A DNA stretch of 13,374 nt from Gammaproteobacteria bacterium (lineage in GTDB: Bacteria > Pseudomonadota > Gammaproteobacteria > Magnimaribacterales > TMED112). Under the pieces are notes generated by a model. The model searched no databases, had not been told where the DNA came from, and saw nothing but the letters and a program-made list of their open reading frames with translations. Positions within the stretch are counted from its first letter, which is position 1. Every line of letters starts with the position of its first letter. Shown in pieces: positions 5,900-13,374 of the stretch. The translations under genes and the position numbers were made by a program. The DNA is taken from positions 1-13,374 of the forward strand of contig NYUL01000039.1 in the NCBI GenBank assembly GCA_002684055.1, written 5' to 3'.

Positions 5900-6328
5900 A
5901 TGGCTAAAGAGATAACAACAATAATTAAATTACAAGTTCCTGCAGGCGGTGCTAACCCTAGTCCACCAGTTGGGCCGGCATTAGGTCAGCATGGTTTAAA
6001 TATAATGGACTTTTGTAATGCCTTTAATGATAAAACAAAAGAAATGGAAAAAGGTCTTAAGGTTCCAGTGGAAATTACCGTTTATGTAGATAGAACATTT
6101 ACTTTTATAACTAAATCACCACCAGCAGCTGTGTTGCTAAAGAAAGCAGCGGGTTTAGATAAAGCCAGTGGTGAACCAAATAGAGTTAAAGTTGCAAAAT
6201 TGCCGAGAGCGAAAGTTCAAGAAATTGCTGAAATGAAAATGGATGACCTTAACTGTAATGACGTTGAGGCAGCTATAAAAGTTATTTCTGGTACAGCAAG
6301 AAGTATGGGAATAGAGATCAAAGGATAA
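5900..6328 (+). CDS. rplK: 50S ribosomal protein L11
   Basis: L11 binds the GTPase-associated region of 23S rRNA with L10 and is needed for the RelA stringent response. It has 142 residues, the same as E. coli. The N-terminal domain has KLQVPAGGANPSPPVGPALG (10-29), including the proline-rich site of thiopeptide contact, and KSPPAAVLLKKAAG (72-85). The C-terminal RNA-binding domain ends with ISGTARSMGIEIKG (129-142). The start follows nusG by 1 nt. Its stop codon overlaps the rplA start as TAATG (6326-6330), so L1 translation is probably coupled to L11. Confidence 0.98.
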   Translation: MAKEITTIIKLQVPAGGANPSPPVGPALGQHGLNIMDFCNAFNDKTKEMEKGLKVPVEITVYVDRTFTFITKSPPAAVLLKKAAGLDKASGEPNRVKVAKLPRAKVQEIAEMKMDDLNCNDVEAAIKVISGTARSMGIEIKG

Positions 6329-7011
6329 TGAAAAACACAAAATACAAAAAAGAATTACCAACACTAGACCTGGAAAAAGTTTTATCAATAGATGAAGCAG
6401 TAGAAACACTGCTTAACCAACCAAAAAGAAAATTTACTGAATCTGTGGATATTGCTGTGAGTTTAGGTATAGATCCTAAAAAATCGGATCAAAATGTTAG
6501 GGGTTCATTAACATTGCCTCACTCACTAGGCAAAGATGTGAAGATAGTTGCGTTTGTCGATGGTGACAAAGCAACAGAAGCAAAAGATGCTGGCGCTGAC
6601 TTTGTTGGTACAGATGATTTGCTTGAAAAGTACAAAGATGGAAATATTGATTTCGATGTAGCAATTACAACACCATCCATGATGAAAGTTGTAAGTAAGC
6701 TTGCAAAAGTATTAGGCCCAAAAGGGCTAATGCCAAATCCAAAGTCAGGTACTGTAACTGAGAACATTGAAAAAGCTGTCAAAGATGTTAAGCATGGCCA
6801 AGTAAGATTTAAAACTGAAAAAGAAGGAATTGTTCAAGGAACAATAGCAAATTCAGAAATGGATAAAACAAAATTAACAGAAAACCTCAATTCTTTCATG
6901 GCAGAAATTAAAAGACTAAAACCTGCTTCCTCAAAAGGAATTTATATACAAGACATTTACCTCTCGACAACAATGGGTCCAGGGTATAGAATTGACGTCT
7001 CTCAATTTTGA
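6328..7011 (+). CDS. rplA: 50S ribosomal protein L1
   Basis: L1 forms the mobile stalk at the ribosomal E site and in many bacteria also represses its own mRNA. It has 227 residues. Family motifs are KSDQNVRG (52-59), LGPKGLMPNPKSGTV (129-143), HGQVRFKTEK (156-165) and STTMGPG (213-219). The start ATG overlaps the rplK stop, with AAGGA just before it. The extreme N-terminus (MKNTKYKKELPT) differs from the usual MAKLTKR type but is basic as expected. The TGA stop lies in the loop and stem of a small hairpin (6994-7017). The L1-binding leader known upstream of rplK in E. coli has no counterpart in the 1-nt nusG-rplK gap. Confidence 0.97.
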   Translation: MKNTKYKKELPTLDLEKVLSIDEAVETLLNQPKRKFTESVDIAVSLGIDPKKSDQNVRGSLTLPHSLGKDVKIVAFVDGDKATEAKDAGADFVGTDDLLEKYKDGNIDFDVAITTPSMMKVVSKLAKVLGPKGLMPNPKSGTVTENIEKAVKDVKHGQVRFKTEKEGIVQGTIANSEMDKTKLTENLNSFMAEIKRLKPASSKGIYIQDIYLSTTMGPGYRIDVSQF

Positions 7012-7017
7012 GACATC
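6994..7017 (+). other. Hairpin across the rplA stop codon
   Basis: GACGTCTC (6994-7001) pairs with GAGACATC (7010-7017) with one C-A mismatch, around an 8-nt loop (7002-7009). The rplA TGA (7009-7011) sits at the loop-stem junction. No U-run follows, so it is not an intrinsic terminator. It abuts the L10 leader and may set its 5' boundary. Confidence 0.4.
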
Positions 7018-7079
7018 GAAGACTGAAGGTGCTAAAGCTTAATTTCCTTCATAGATAGTTTCAGGACATCTAAGTCTTC
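7018..7079 (+). promoter_or_regulatory. L10 leader (autoregulatory mRNA element before rplJ)
   Basis: Three helices meet in a compact junction. P1 pairs GAAGACT (7018-7024) with AGTCTTC (7073-7079), 7 bp; P2 pairs GAAGG (7025-7029) with CCTTC (7046-7050); P3 pairs TAGAT (7052-7056) with ATCTA (7068-7072). Only one base (7051) is unpaired at the junction. The P2 loop segment GGTGCTAAAGCTTAAT recalls the conserved part of the bacterial L10 leader. In that family the L10-L7/L12 complex binds the leader and represses rplJ-rplL translation. Position, 21 nt before rplJ, fits. The remaining 20 nt before the ATG are almost all A and T. Confidence 0.8.
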
Positions 7080-7099
7080 ACTTTAATATTTAAAATTTT

Positions 7100-7621
7100 A
7101 TGGCACTAAGTGTAGAAGATAAAAAGAAAATCGTTTCAGATGTAAACGAACTTGCTAATAACGCATCATCATTAGTATTGGCTGATGCAAGAGGCCTAAA
7201 GGTTTCAGAAGCAAATCAGCTAAGATCCGAAGGGTATAAGTCTAATGTAAAGTTTAGAGTAGCTAAAAATACATTGGTCAAACTAGGTTTAAAAGGAACA
7301 AACTACGAAGGAGTAGATGAGTACCTTGATGGCCCAACAATGCTTGCATTTTCTTATGAAGAACCTGGTGCAGCAGCTAAAATTTTAAAAACATTTGCAA
7401 AGAAGAACGAAAACCTCAATATAAAAGGGTTATCAATAGACGGAAAGCACTTTGAAGCAGCTGAAATCAACAAATTGGCTAATTTACCAACATTTATTGA
7501 AGCTATTTCAAAATTTGCTGGACTTTTGAAGGCACCTTTGGGTAAAATTGCTTCTCTTATTAATGAGGTACCTTCTAAATTTGCAAGAACACTCACTAGC
7601 GTGAAAGAGCAAAAACAATAA
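7100..7621 (+). CDS. rplJ: 50S ribosomal protein L10
   Basis: L10 anchors the L7/L12 dimers to the 50S stalk base. It has 173 residues; E. coli has 165. The rRNA-binding N-terminal domain includes SLVLADARGLKVSE (24-37), the KFRVAKNTLVKLGL segment (51-64) and LDGPTMLAF (76-84). The C-terminal helix from about 133, with AISKFAGLLKAPLGKIASLI, carries the docking sites for L7/L12 dimers. No Shine-Dalgarno precedes the ATG: the 20 nt upstream are A/T-rich, so initiation probably depends on S1 and on the accessibility set by the L10 leader just upstream. rplL starts 10 nt after its stop. Confidence 0.97.
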   Translation: MALSVEDKKKIVSDVNELANNASSLVLADARGLKVSEANQLRSEGYKSNVKFRVAKNTLVKLGLKGTNYEGVDEYLDGPTMLAFSYEEPGAAAKILKTFAKKNENLNIKGLSIDGKHFEAAEINKLANLPTFIEAISKFAGLLKAPLGKIASLINEVPSKFARTLTSVKEQKQ

Positions 7622-7625
7622 GGAG
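7620..7625 (+). promoter_or_regulatory. Strong Shine-Dalgarno of rplL
   Basis: AAGGAG overlaps the rplJ TAA and lies 6 nt before the rplL ATG. It is the best ribosome binding site in the window. It fits the need for four or more copies of L7/L12 per ribosome, against one of L10 from the same message. Confidence 0.85.
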
Positions 7626-7631
7626 AATATA

Positions 7632-8021
7632 ATGGCAACTAAAGAAGAAATATTAGAATCTATATCAAATATGTCAGTAATGGATCTTGTGGATCTTATA
7701 TCTGACATAGAAGAAAAGTTTGGCGTAACAGCAGCAGCAGTTGCAGCAGCACCAGTGGCTGCCGGAGCAGGTGGTGGAGACGCAGGTGAAGCAGCAGAAG
7801 CAGAAGAAAAAAGTGCTTTTGATGTTGTTATTACAGCAGCTGGTGACAAAAAAGTCGCAGTAATTAAAGCTGTAAGAGCCGCTACTGATTTAGGCTTGAA
7901 AGAAGCTAAAGATTTAGTTGATGGCGCTCCTAAAACTGTTAAGGAAGGCGCTAGTAAAGATGATGCGGAAGCACTTGTTGCAGCACTCCAGGAAGCTGGT
8001 GCACAAGCAGAGATGAAGTAG
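7632..8021 (+). CDS. rplL: 50S ribosomal protein L7/L12
   Basis: The multi-copy stalk protein that recruits translation GTPases. The N-terminal dimerisation domain (about 1-34) has MSVMDLVDLISDIEEKFGV. A flexible hinge of about 25 residues, almost all Ala, Gly and Glu (33-60), follows. The C-terminal domain (61-129) has the factor-binding helices KKVAVIKAVRAATDLGLKEAK and DDAEALVAAL. At 129 residues it is about 8 longer than the E. coli protein, with the extra length in the hinge (AGAGGGDAGEAAEAEE). It is preceded by the strongest Shine-Dalgarno in the window. Its TAG stop (8019-8021) is inside a small hairpin that fills the spacer to rpoB. Confidence 0.98.
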   Translation: MATKEEILESISNMSVMDLVDLISDIEEKFGVTAAAVAAAPVAAGAGGGDAGEAAEAEEKSAFDVVITAAGDKKVAVIKAVRAATDLGLKEAKDLVDGAPKTVKEGASKDDAEALVAALQEAGAQAEMK

Positions 8022-8033
8022 TCTCAGACTATT
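8017..8033 (+). other. Hairpin over the rplL stop, filling the rplL-rpoB spacer
   Basis: AGTAGTC (8017-8023) pairs with GACTATT (8027-8033), 7 bp including one G-U, around the loop TCA. It covers the rplL TAG and most of the 19-nt spacer, ending 7 nt before the rpoB ATG. No U-run follows. E. coli has a long attenuator and RNase III site at this junction; this could be a reduced substitute, or chance. Confidence 0.4.
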
Positions 8034-8040
8034 CAATTTA

Positions 8041-11000
8041 ATGACATACTCTTTTACCGAGAAAAAACGTATTCGAAGACAATTCGGCAAATTGCCGAAT
8101 GTCATGGCTTTGCCGTATCTGCTTAAGACCCAAACTGATTCTTACGCAGAATTCCTTCAAGTTGGTTCAGACCCAGCTAATAGAGACGAGAGTGGCCTAG
8201 AAGAAGTTTTTAAATCTATCTTTCCAATTAATAGTGCATCAAGTAATGCAGCGCTAGATTATATTAACTATGAGTTAGGTGAGTGCCTTTTCACCCCACA
8301 AGAATGTAAAACAAAAGGAATTTCATATGCTGTGCCATTGTATGTGAATCTTCAACTTCGTTTTATGGATAAAACCACAGGATATAAGACGGTTAAAGGA
8401 ACTCCAATGTCAGACAGAGTATTTCTAGGAGAAATACCAGTTATGACTAAAGATGGAAGTTTTGTTGTAAACGGTACCGAAAGAGTTGTTGTATCTCAAT
8501 TACATAGATCACCCGGCGTATTTTTTGATCACGATAAAGGCAAGACACATGCATCAGGTAAAGTACTATATGCGGCAAGAATAATTCCTTACAGAGGTTC
8601 ATGGTTAGACTATGAATTTGATGCTAAAGACTTAATTTATGCAAGAATAGATAGAAAAAGGAAATTCCCAGCTACAGCTATTTTGAAATCGCTAGATATG
8701 AGCGACCAAGAAATTTTAGATACTTTCTATAAGAAAATTAACATAGTAACCAAAAAAGGGAAAATTTATCTATCAGTAACATCAGAAGAACTTAAAGGGA
8801 AAGCCTTTGATTTTGATATAGAGGTTGGTGGCAAAAAAGTTGTATCCGGTAAAAGAATAAATGCAAAAGTAGCTGCTGATCATAGCAAGCAAAAAAATGG
8901 ATTAATTGAAGTAGAATTTGACGATTTTGTTGGGCAAACACTTGGCCAAGATATCGTTAACAAAGAAACAGGAGAAATTCTTTATCAATCAAATACTCTG
9001 CTTGATAAAACTGCACTTAAGACATTAATTGATCAGAACGTAGAAGAGTTTTCAATTTTATATGTAAACACAATTGATAGTGGTTCATACATCGCCGATA
9101 CACTTAGGAATGATCCTAGCAGAACTAGAGCTGAAGCACTGGTCGATATTTATAGAATGTTAAGACCAGGAGAACCACCAACAAAAGAATCAACAGAGAT
9201 TTTATTTAATAACCTTTTCTTTTCAGAGGACAGATATGATCTATCAGACGTAGGTCGTATGAAACTGAACTGGAGACTAAAAATCGAAGACAGGGCAGAC
9301 ACTTATGTTCTTACAAAAGAAGATATCGTAGCAGTATTAAGAAAACTAGTTGATATTAGAAATGGTAAAGACACTGTCGATGATATAGATCATCTTGGAA
9401 ACAGAAGAATAAGATCTGTTGGCGAAATGACAGCTAATCAGCTCAGAATAGCATTAGTAAGGGTCGAAAGGGCTGTTAAAGATAGACTGGGAATGGCAGA
9501 AACTGAAGGTTATAAACCTTCTGATTTAATTAATGCGAAACCAATCACTGCTGCTTTCAAAGAATTCTTTGGTTCAAGTCAATTATCACAATTTATGGAT
9601 CAAAATAATCCTCTATCAGAAGTAACACACAAAAGAAGAGTTTCAGCTCTTGGGCCTGGTGGACTTTCAAGAGAAAGAGCAGGTTTTGAAGTAAGAGATG
9701 TTCACCCTACGCATTACGGTAGAGTTTGTCCTATAGAAACCCCAGAAGGACCAAACATTGGTCTTATTAACTCTTTATCTACGTATGCAAGAACAGATAA
9801 ATATGGGTTCATAGAAACTCCATACAGAGTTGTCAAAGATGGAAAAGTAACAGAAGAAATTATTTACTTATCACCAATAATGGAAAGTAACCATTACATA
9901 GCACAAGCAAATATAGAAGTTGACAAGAAAGGTAAAATCCAAAATGAATTTATAACTGCAAGACATCAGGGTGAAACTAGCCTTGTGAGTGTTGGAATGA
10001 TCTCCTTAATGGATGTATCACCTAAACAAGTTCTTTCAGTGGCTGCGTGTTTAATTCCATTTTTAGAGAATAATGATGCAAATAGAGCATTAATGGGGTC
10101 AAATATGATGCGTCAAGCAGTGCCAACATTGATACCTCAGAAACCTTTGGTAGGAACCGGACTAGAAAGACAGGTTGCAAGAGATTCAGGATCTTGTGTT
10201 GAAGCAAGAAACAATGGAGTTGTTGATTCTGTTGATGGTGGAAGAATAGTTATCAAAGTTTCATCAGGCGATAGTGTGAGTGTTGATATATATAACTTAA
10301 TAAAATATACAAGATCAAACCAAAATACATGCGTTAACCAAAGACCTCTTGTTAAAAAAGGGGATCATGTAAAAACTGGTGACATCATTGCTGACGGTCC
10401 TTCTATTGATCTAGGTGAATTAGCAATTGGCCAGAATATGAGAATAGCTTTTATGCCATGGAATGGATTCAACTATGAAGATTCAATCCTAGTGTCTGAG
10501 AGAGTTGTTCAAGAAGATAGACTTACAAGCATTCACATACAAGAACTAACTTGTATTACTAGAGATACAAAACTTGGGATGGAAGAAATAACATCAGATA
10601 TACCTGGTGTCAGTGAATCTGCATTATCAAAATTAGATGAGAATGGAATTGTTTATGTCGGAGCAAAGGTTGAAGCAGGCGATATTCTTGTTGGTAAGGT
10701 TACCCCAAAAGGAGAATCTCAGCTTTCACCAGAGGAGAAGTTGCTCAAAGCAATATTTGGCGAAAAAGCATCTGATATAAAAGATACTTCACTTAGAGTT
10801 CCATCAAGTGTTACAGGTACTGTCATTGATGTTCAGATTTTTACTAGAGACGGTGCTGAAAAGAATCCAAGAGCAAAAAGCAATGAATCTTTAATGAACT
10901 CAGAGTTTAGTAAAGATTTAGATGATGAAATGAGAATTGTAACTAATTCACTCAAAAACACATTGATTCAAGCATTGAAAAAAGAAGGTCTTGTTACATC

Positions 11001-12093
11001 AAAGGGCAAGATCACAGCTGAAACAATTAATGAGATGGATTTGGATGCACTTTTAAAGCTTAAAGTTAAAAATAAAAAAGTAACAGATTTGCAGAAGAAC
11101 ATTGCAGACCAATTCAAGAAATATCAGTCCGAAAATAAAGAAAAAATGGCTATATTCAAGAAGAAGATCGAAGGTGGGAATGATCTTGCACCTGGGGTCT
11201 TATCTATCATGAAAGTATATTTGGCTGTTAAGAGAAAGATTCAAGCTGGTGATAAATTAGCAGGAAGACATGGGAATAAAGGTGTTATATCAAGCATAGT
11301 TCCAGTTGAAGACATGCCATACGATGAGCATGGAGTACCTGTTGATGTTGTTTTAAACCCTCTTGGCGTTCCATCTAGGATGAATGTCGGTCAGATACTT
11401 GAGACACACTTAGGATTAGCTGCGAAAGGTCTTGGAGATAAGATTGATGGCATGCTCAAATCAAAACAAAAAATTGAGAGCGTAAAAAAAGTACTAAATG
11501 ATATTTATTCATATGGGCCACATGAAAAAGATGACATCAATGCATTAAAAGATCACGAGGTAATAGAATTAGCTGATAATTTAAGAGACGGTGTTCCTTT
11601 TGCAACCCCAGTATTTGATGGCGCTAATGAGCATCAAATTAAGGATCTTCTTAAATATGCAGACTTACCAGATAGTGGACAGTTCGATCTTTTTGATGGC
11701 AGAACGGGTGAGAAATTTGATAGGCCAGTAACTGTTGGTTATATGTACATGCTTAAACTTAACCACTTGGTTGATGACAAGATGCACGCAAGATCTACAG
11801 GTTCTTATAGCCTAGTTACCCAACAACCTTTAGGTGGTAAAGCTCAATTTGGTGGACAAAGATTTGGTGAGATGGAAGTATGGGCACTTGAAGCCTATGG
11901 CGCATCTTATACGTTACAAGAAATGCTTACAGTAAAATCCGATGACATTGCTGGTAGATCAAAAGTTTATAAAAACATTGTAGACGGAAACTATGAAGTT
12001 GAATCAGGAGTGCCTGAGTCATTTAATGTCCTAAGTAAAGAAATTAAAGCGCTTGGTATAAACCTGGAACTAGAGGACTCAAAAGAGAAATAA
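8041..12093 (+). CDS. rpoB: RNA polymerase beta subunit
   Basis: RpoB, with beta-prime, forms the catalytic core of RNA polymerase. It has 1350 residues, close to E. coli (1342), and is intact. The N-terminus MTYSFTEKKRIRRQFGK matches gammaproteobacterial RpoB and fixes the start, although no Shine-Dalgarno is visible. The rifampicin pocket (511-540) reads GSSQLSQFMDQNNPLSEVTHKRR with Asp520, His530 and Ser535 at the classic resistance positions, all wild type, so sensitivity is predicted. NYEDSILVSERV and GDKLAGRHGNKG (1070-1081, with Lys1072 and Lys1080 near the active centre) are conserved. GGKAQFGGQRFGEMEVWALE marks the C-terminal clamp part. The two lineage-specific insertions typical of proteobacterial beta appear as poorly conserved Lys-rich stretches near 225-340 and 945-1045. 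rpoC begins 1 nt after the stop. Confidence 0.99.
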   Translation: MTYSFTEKKRIRRQFGKLPNVMALPYLLKTQTDSYAEFLQVGSDPANRDESGLEEVFKSIFPINSASSNAALDYINYELGECLFTPQECKTKGISYAVPLYVNLQLRFMDKTTGYKTVKGTPMSDRVFLGEIPVMTKDGSFVVNGTERVVVSQLHRSPGVFFDHDKGKTHASGKVLYAARIIPYRGSWLDYEFDAKDLIYARIDRKRKFPATAILKSLDMSDQEILDTFYKKINIVTKKGKIYLSVTSEELKGKAFDFDIEVGGKKVVSGKRINAKVAADHSKQKNGLIEVEFDDFVGQTLGQDIVNKETGEILYQSNTLLDKTALKTLIDQNVEEFSILYVNTIDSGSYIADTLRNDPSRTRAEALVDIYRMLRPGEPPTKESTEILFNNLFFSEDRYDLSDVGRMKLNWRLKIEDRADTYVLTKEDIVAVLRKLVDIRNGKDTVDDIDHLGNRRIRSVGEMTANQLRIALVRVERAVKDRLGMAETEGYKPSDLINAKPITAAFKEFFGSSQLSQFMDQNNPLSEVTHKRRVSALGPGGLSRERAGFEVRDVHPTHYGRVCPIETPEGPNIGLINSLSTYARTDKYGFIETPYRVVKDGKVTEEIIYLSPIMESNHYIAQANIEVDKKGKIQNEFITARHQGETSLVSVGMISLMDVSPKQVLSVAACLIPFLENNDANRALMGSNMMRQAVPTLIPQKPLVGTGLERQVARDSGSCVEARNNGVVDSVDGGRIVIKVSSGDSVSVDIYNLIKYTRSNQNTCVNQRPLVKKGDHVKTGDIIADGPSIDLGELAIGQNMRIAFMPWNGFNYEDSILVSERVVQEDRLTSIHIQELTCITRDTKLGMEEITSDIPGVSESALSKLDENGIVYVGAKVEAGDILVGKVTPKGESQLSPEEKLLKAIFGEKASDIKDTSLRVPSSVTGTVIDVQIFTRDGAEKNPRAKSNESLMNSEFSKDLDDEMRIVTNSLKNTLIQALKKEGLVTSKGKITAETINEMDLDALLKLKVKNKKVTDLQKNIADQFKKYQSENKEKMAIFKKKIEGGNDLAPGVLSIMKVYLAVKRKIQAGDKLAGRHGNKGVISSIVPVEDMPYDEHGVPVDVVLNPLGVPSRMNVGQILETHLGLAAKGLGDKIDGMLKSKQKIESVKKVLNDIYSYGPHEKDDINALKDHEVIELADNLRDGVPFATPVFDGANEHQIKDLLKYADLPDSGQFDLFDGRTGEKFDRPVTVGYMYMLKLNHLVDDKMHARSTGSYSLVTQQPLGGKAQFGGQRFGEMEVWALEAYGASYTLQEMLTVKSDDIAGRSKVYKNIVDGNYEVESGVPESFNVLSKEIKALGINLELEDSKEK

Positions 12094-12094
12094 T

Positions 12095-13374
12095 ATGCAA
12101 GATATCATTAAAAACATTAACCGTAGTTCGAAAAGAAATTTTGATTTAATTTCTTGTGGCCTAGCTTCGCCACAAATGATCAGGTCTTGGTCCTGGGGAG
12201 AAGTTAGAAAGCCCGAGACAATTAACTACAGAACTTTCAAACCTGAAAGAGATGGGCTGTTTTGCTCAAGAATTTTCGGTCCAATTAAAGATTTTGAGTG
12301 TCTATGTGGAAAATATAAACGAAGAAAACACAGAGGTGTAATTTGTGAAAAATGTGGAGTTGAGGTAACAGCAACAAAAGTAAGAAGAGAAAGAATGGGT
12401 CACATCGAGCTAGCTTCACCAGTTGCTCACATATGGTTCCTTAAATCATTACCATCAAGAATCGGTCTATTCCTAGACATGACTCTAAGAGAGATTGAAA
12501 GAGTTCTTTATTACGAAAGTTTCGTTGTTGTTGAAGCTGGAATAACTGACCTCAAGAAAGGACAGCTACTTACAGAAGATGAGTATTACGAAGCACTTGA
12601 TGAATACGATGAAGATTTTAAAGCAATGATGGGTGCTGAGGCTGTTCAAATTCTTCTTTCAGATGTTGACGTTGAGAAAGAAACACAAATGATTCGTGAA
12701 GAATTGAGTACGAGTGGTTCAGAGACAAAAATCAAGAAACTACAAAAAAGATTGAAGCTTATGGAAGCTTTTAGAGAAAGTGGACAGAAACCTGAATGGA
12801 TGATCATGAATGTTTTACCTGTTTTGCCACCAGACTTAAGACCATTAGTGCCTTTAGATGGCGGTAGATTTGCAACATCAGATCTCAACGACCTTTACCG
12901 AAGAGTTATTAATAGAAATAACAGACTAAAAAGACTTCTAGAGCTTGGAGCTCCAGAGATTATTGTAAGAAACGAAAAAAGAATGTTGCAGGAATCTGTC
13001 GATGCACTGTTGGATAATGGCCGAAGAGGAAGAGCTATTTTAGGCACAAATAAGAGACCATTAAAATCACTTGCTGACATGATTAAAGGAAAGCAAGGAA
13101 GATTTAGACAAAACTTATTAGGAAAAAGGGTAGATTACTCAGGCAGATCTGTAGTTGTTTCCGGCCCTACTTTGAAATTACATCAATGCGGTTTACCTAA
13201 AAAAATGGCCTTGGAGCTTTTCAAACCTTTCATTTTTAATTTACTAGAACAAAAAGGCATTACTATCACAATTAAGGCAGCAAAGCAGCTTGTTGAAGAA
13301 GAGACTCCTGAAGTATGGGATTGCTTAGATGAAGTGATTAGAGAGCATCCAGTTATGCTTAATAGAGCACCTAC
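12095..13374 (+). CDS. rpoC: RNA polymerase beta-prime subunit, partial (N-terminal 426 codons)
   Basis: The beginning of beta-prime; it runs off the right edge with no stop codon. The zinc ribbon has Cys69, Cys71, Cys84 and Cys87 (CLCGKYKRRKHRGVICEKC). GHIELASPVAHIWFLKSLPS follows. The clamp helices, which bind sigma region 2 and NusG, are near 263-310 (DLNDLYRRVINRNNRLKRLL and IIVRNEKRMLQE). The rudder/switch region includes GRRGRAILGTNKRPLKSL and LLGKRVDYSGRSVVV. The last complete residues are HPVMLNRAP; the catalytic NADFDGD motif would come about 35 residues later and is outside the window. The ATG at 12095 is 1 nt after rpoB, as expected for the rpoBC pair, with only a weak AGAG upstream. 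Confidence 0.98.
   Translation, partial: MQDIIKNINRSSKRNFDLISCGLASPQMIRSWSWGEVRKPETINYRTFKPERDGLFCSRIFGPIKDFECLCGKYKRRKHRGVICEKCGVEVTATKVRRERMGHIELASPVAHIWFLKSLPSRIGLFLDMTLREIERVLYYESFVVVEAGITDLKKGQLLTEDEYYEALDEYDEDFKAMMGAEAVQILLSDVDVEKETQMIREELSTSGSETKIKKLQKRLKLMEAFRESGQKPEWMIMNVLPVLPPDLRPLVPLDGGRFATSDLNDLYRRVINRNNRLKRLLELGAPEIIVRNEKRMLQESVDALLDNGRRGRAILGTNKRPLKSLADMIKGKQGRFRQNLLGKRVDYSGRSVVVSGPTLKLHQCGLPKKMALELFKPFIFNLLEQKGITITIKAAKQLVEEETPEVWDCLDEVIREHPVMLNRAP

Noticed and set aside
6985..7020. A separate rplJ promoter (TTGACG at 6992-6997)
   Set aside because: No acceptable -10 lies 15-19 bp downstream, and the region is taken up by the stop-codon hairpin and L10 leader.

Overview
This window is a conserved housekeeping region from an AT-rich bacterial chromosome, almost certainly a gammaproteobacterium. 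The gene order tRNA-Tyr / tRNA-Thr(GGT) / tuf / tRNA-Trp / secE / nusG / rplK / rplA / rplJ / rplL / rpoB / rpoC, the sequences of EF-Tu, L11 and the beta and beta-prime subunits, and the encoded CCA ends of all four tRNAs support this. The low GC, heavy use of AGA for arginine, very short spacers (nusG-rplK 1 nt; rplK-rplA sharing 1 nt) and few Shine-Dalgarno sequences suggest a streamlined marine lineage. SAR86 is my guess from general impression; I could not test it.

Left part (1-3392) holds accessory metabolic genes in short units of mixed direction. There is a partial VOC-family (glyoxalase/dioxygenase superfamily) gene preceded by an overlapping 63-codon unknown gene (both minus). A secreted M20-family amidohydrolase (plus) follows, then a class I glutamine amidotransferase-like gene (minus) whose stop codon interlocks with that of the amidohydrolase. 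Next come a 55-residue single-pass membrane microprotein (plus), tRNA-Thr(TGT) (minus) and msrA (minus).

Middle part (3418-5009) holds tRNA-Tyr, tRNA-Thr(GGT), tuf and tRNA-Trp, all plus and tightly spaced, so the tRNAs are probably cut out of tuf transcripts. Compared with the E. coli thrU-tyrU-glyT-thrT-tufB cluster, tRNA-Gly is absent and tRNA-Thr(TGT) lies inverted about 660 nt away beyond msrA.

Right part (5019-13374) is the secE-nusG-rplKAJL-rpoBC block: protein export and transcription elongation factors, the L1 and L11 proteins, the L10-L7/L12 stalk and RNA polymerase beta and beta-prime. An L10-leader-like three-way junction fills the rplA-rplJ gap. A small hairpin fills the rplL-rpoB gap where E. 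coli has a long attenuator/RNase III region. rpoC runs off the right end.

No gap between genes exceeds about 90 nt, so there are no unexplained long non-coding stretches. I saw no insertion sequence, CRISPR array, prophage, origin or rho-independent terminator. I did not find a new defence or mobile system. The second-look items are regulatory: symmetric -10 elements and palindromes in the divergent spacers, compressed leaders, the microprotein and the rearranged tRNA cluster.
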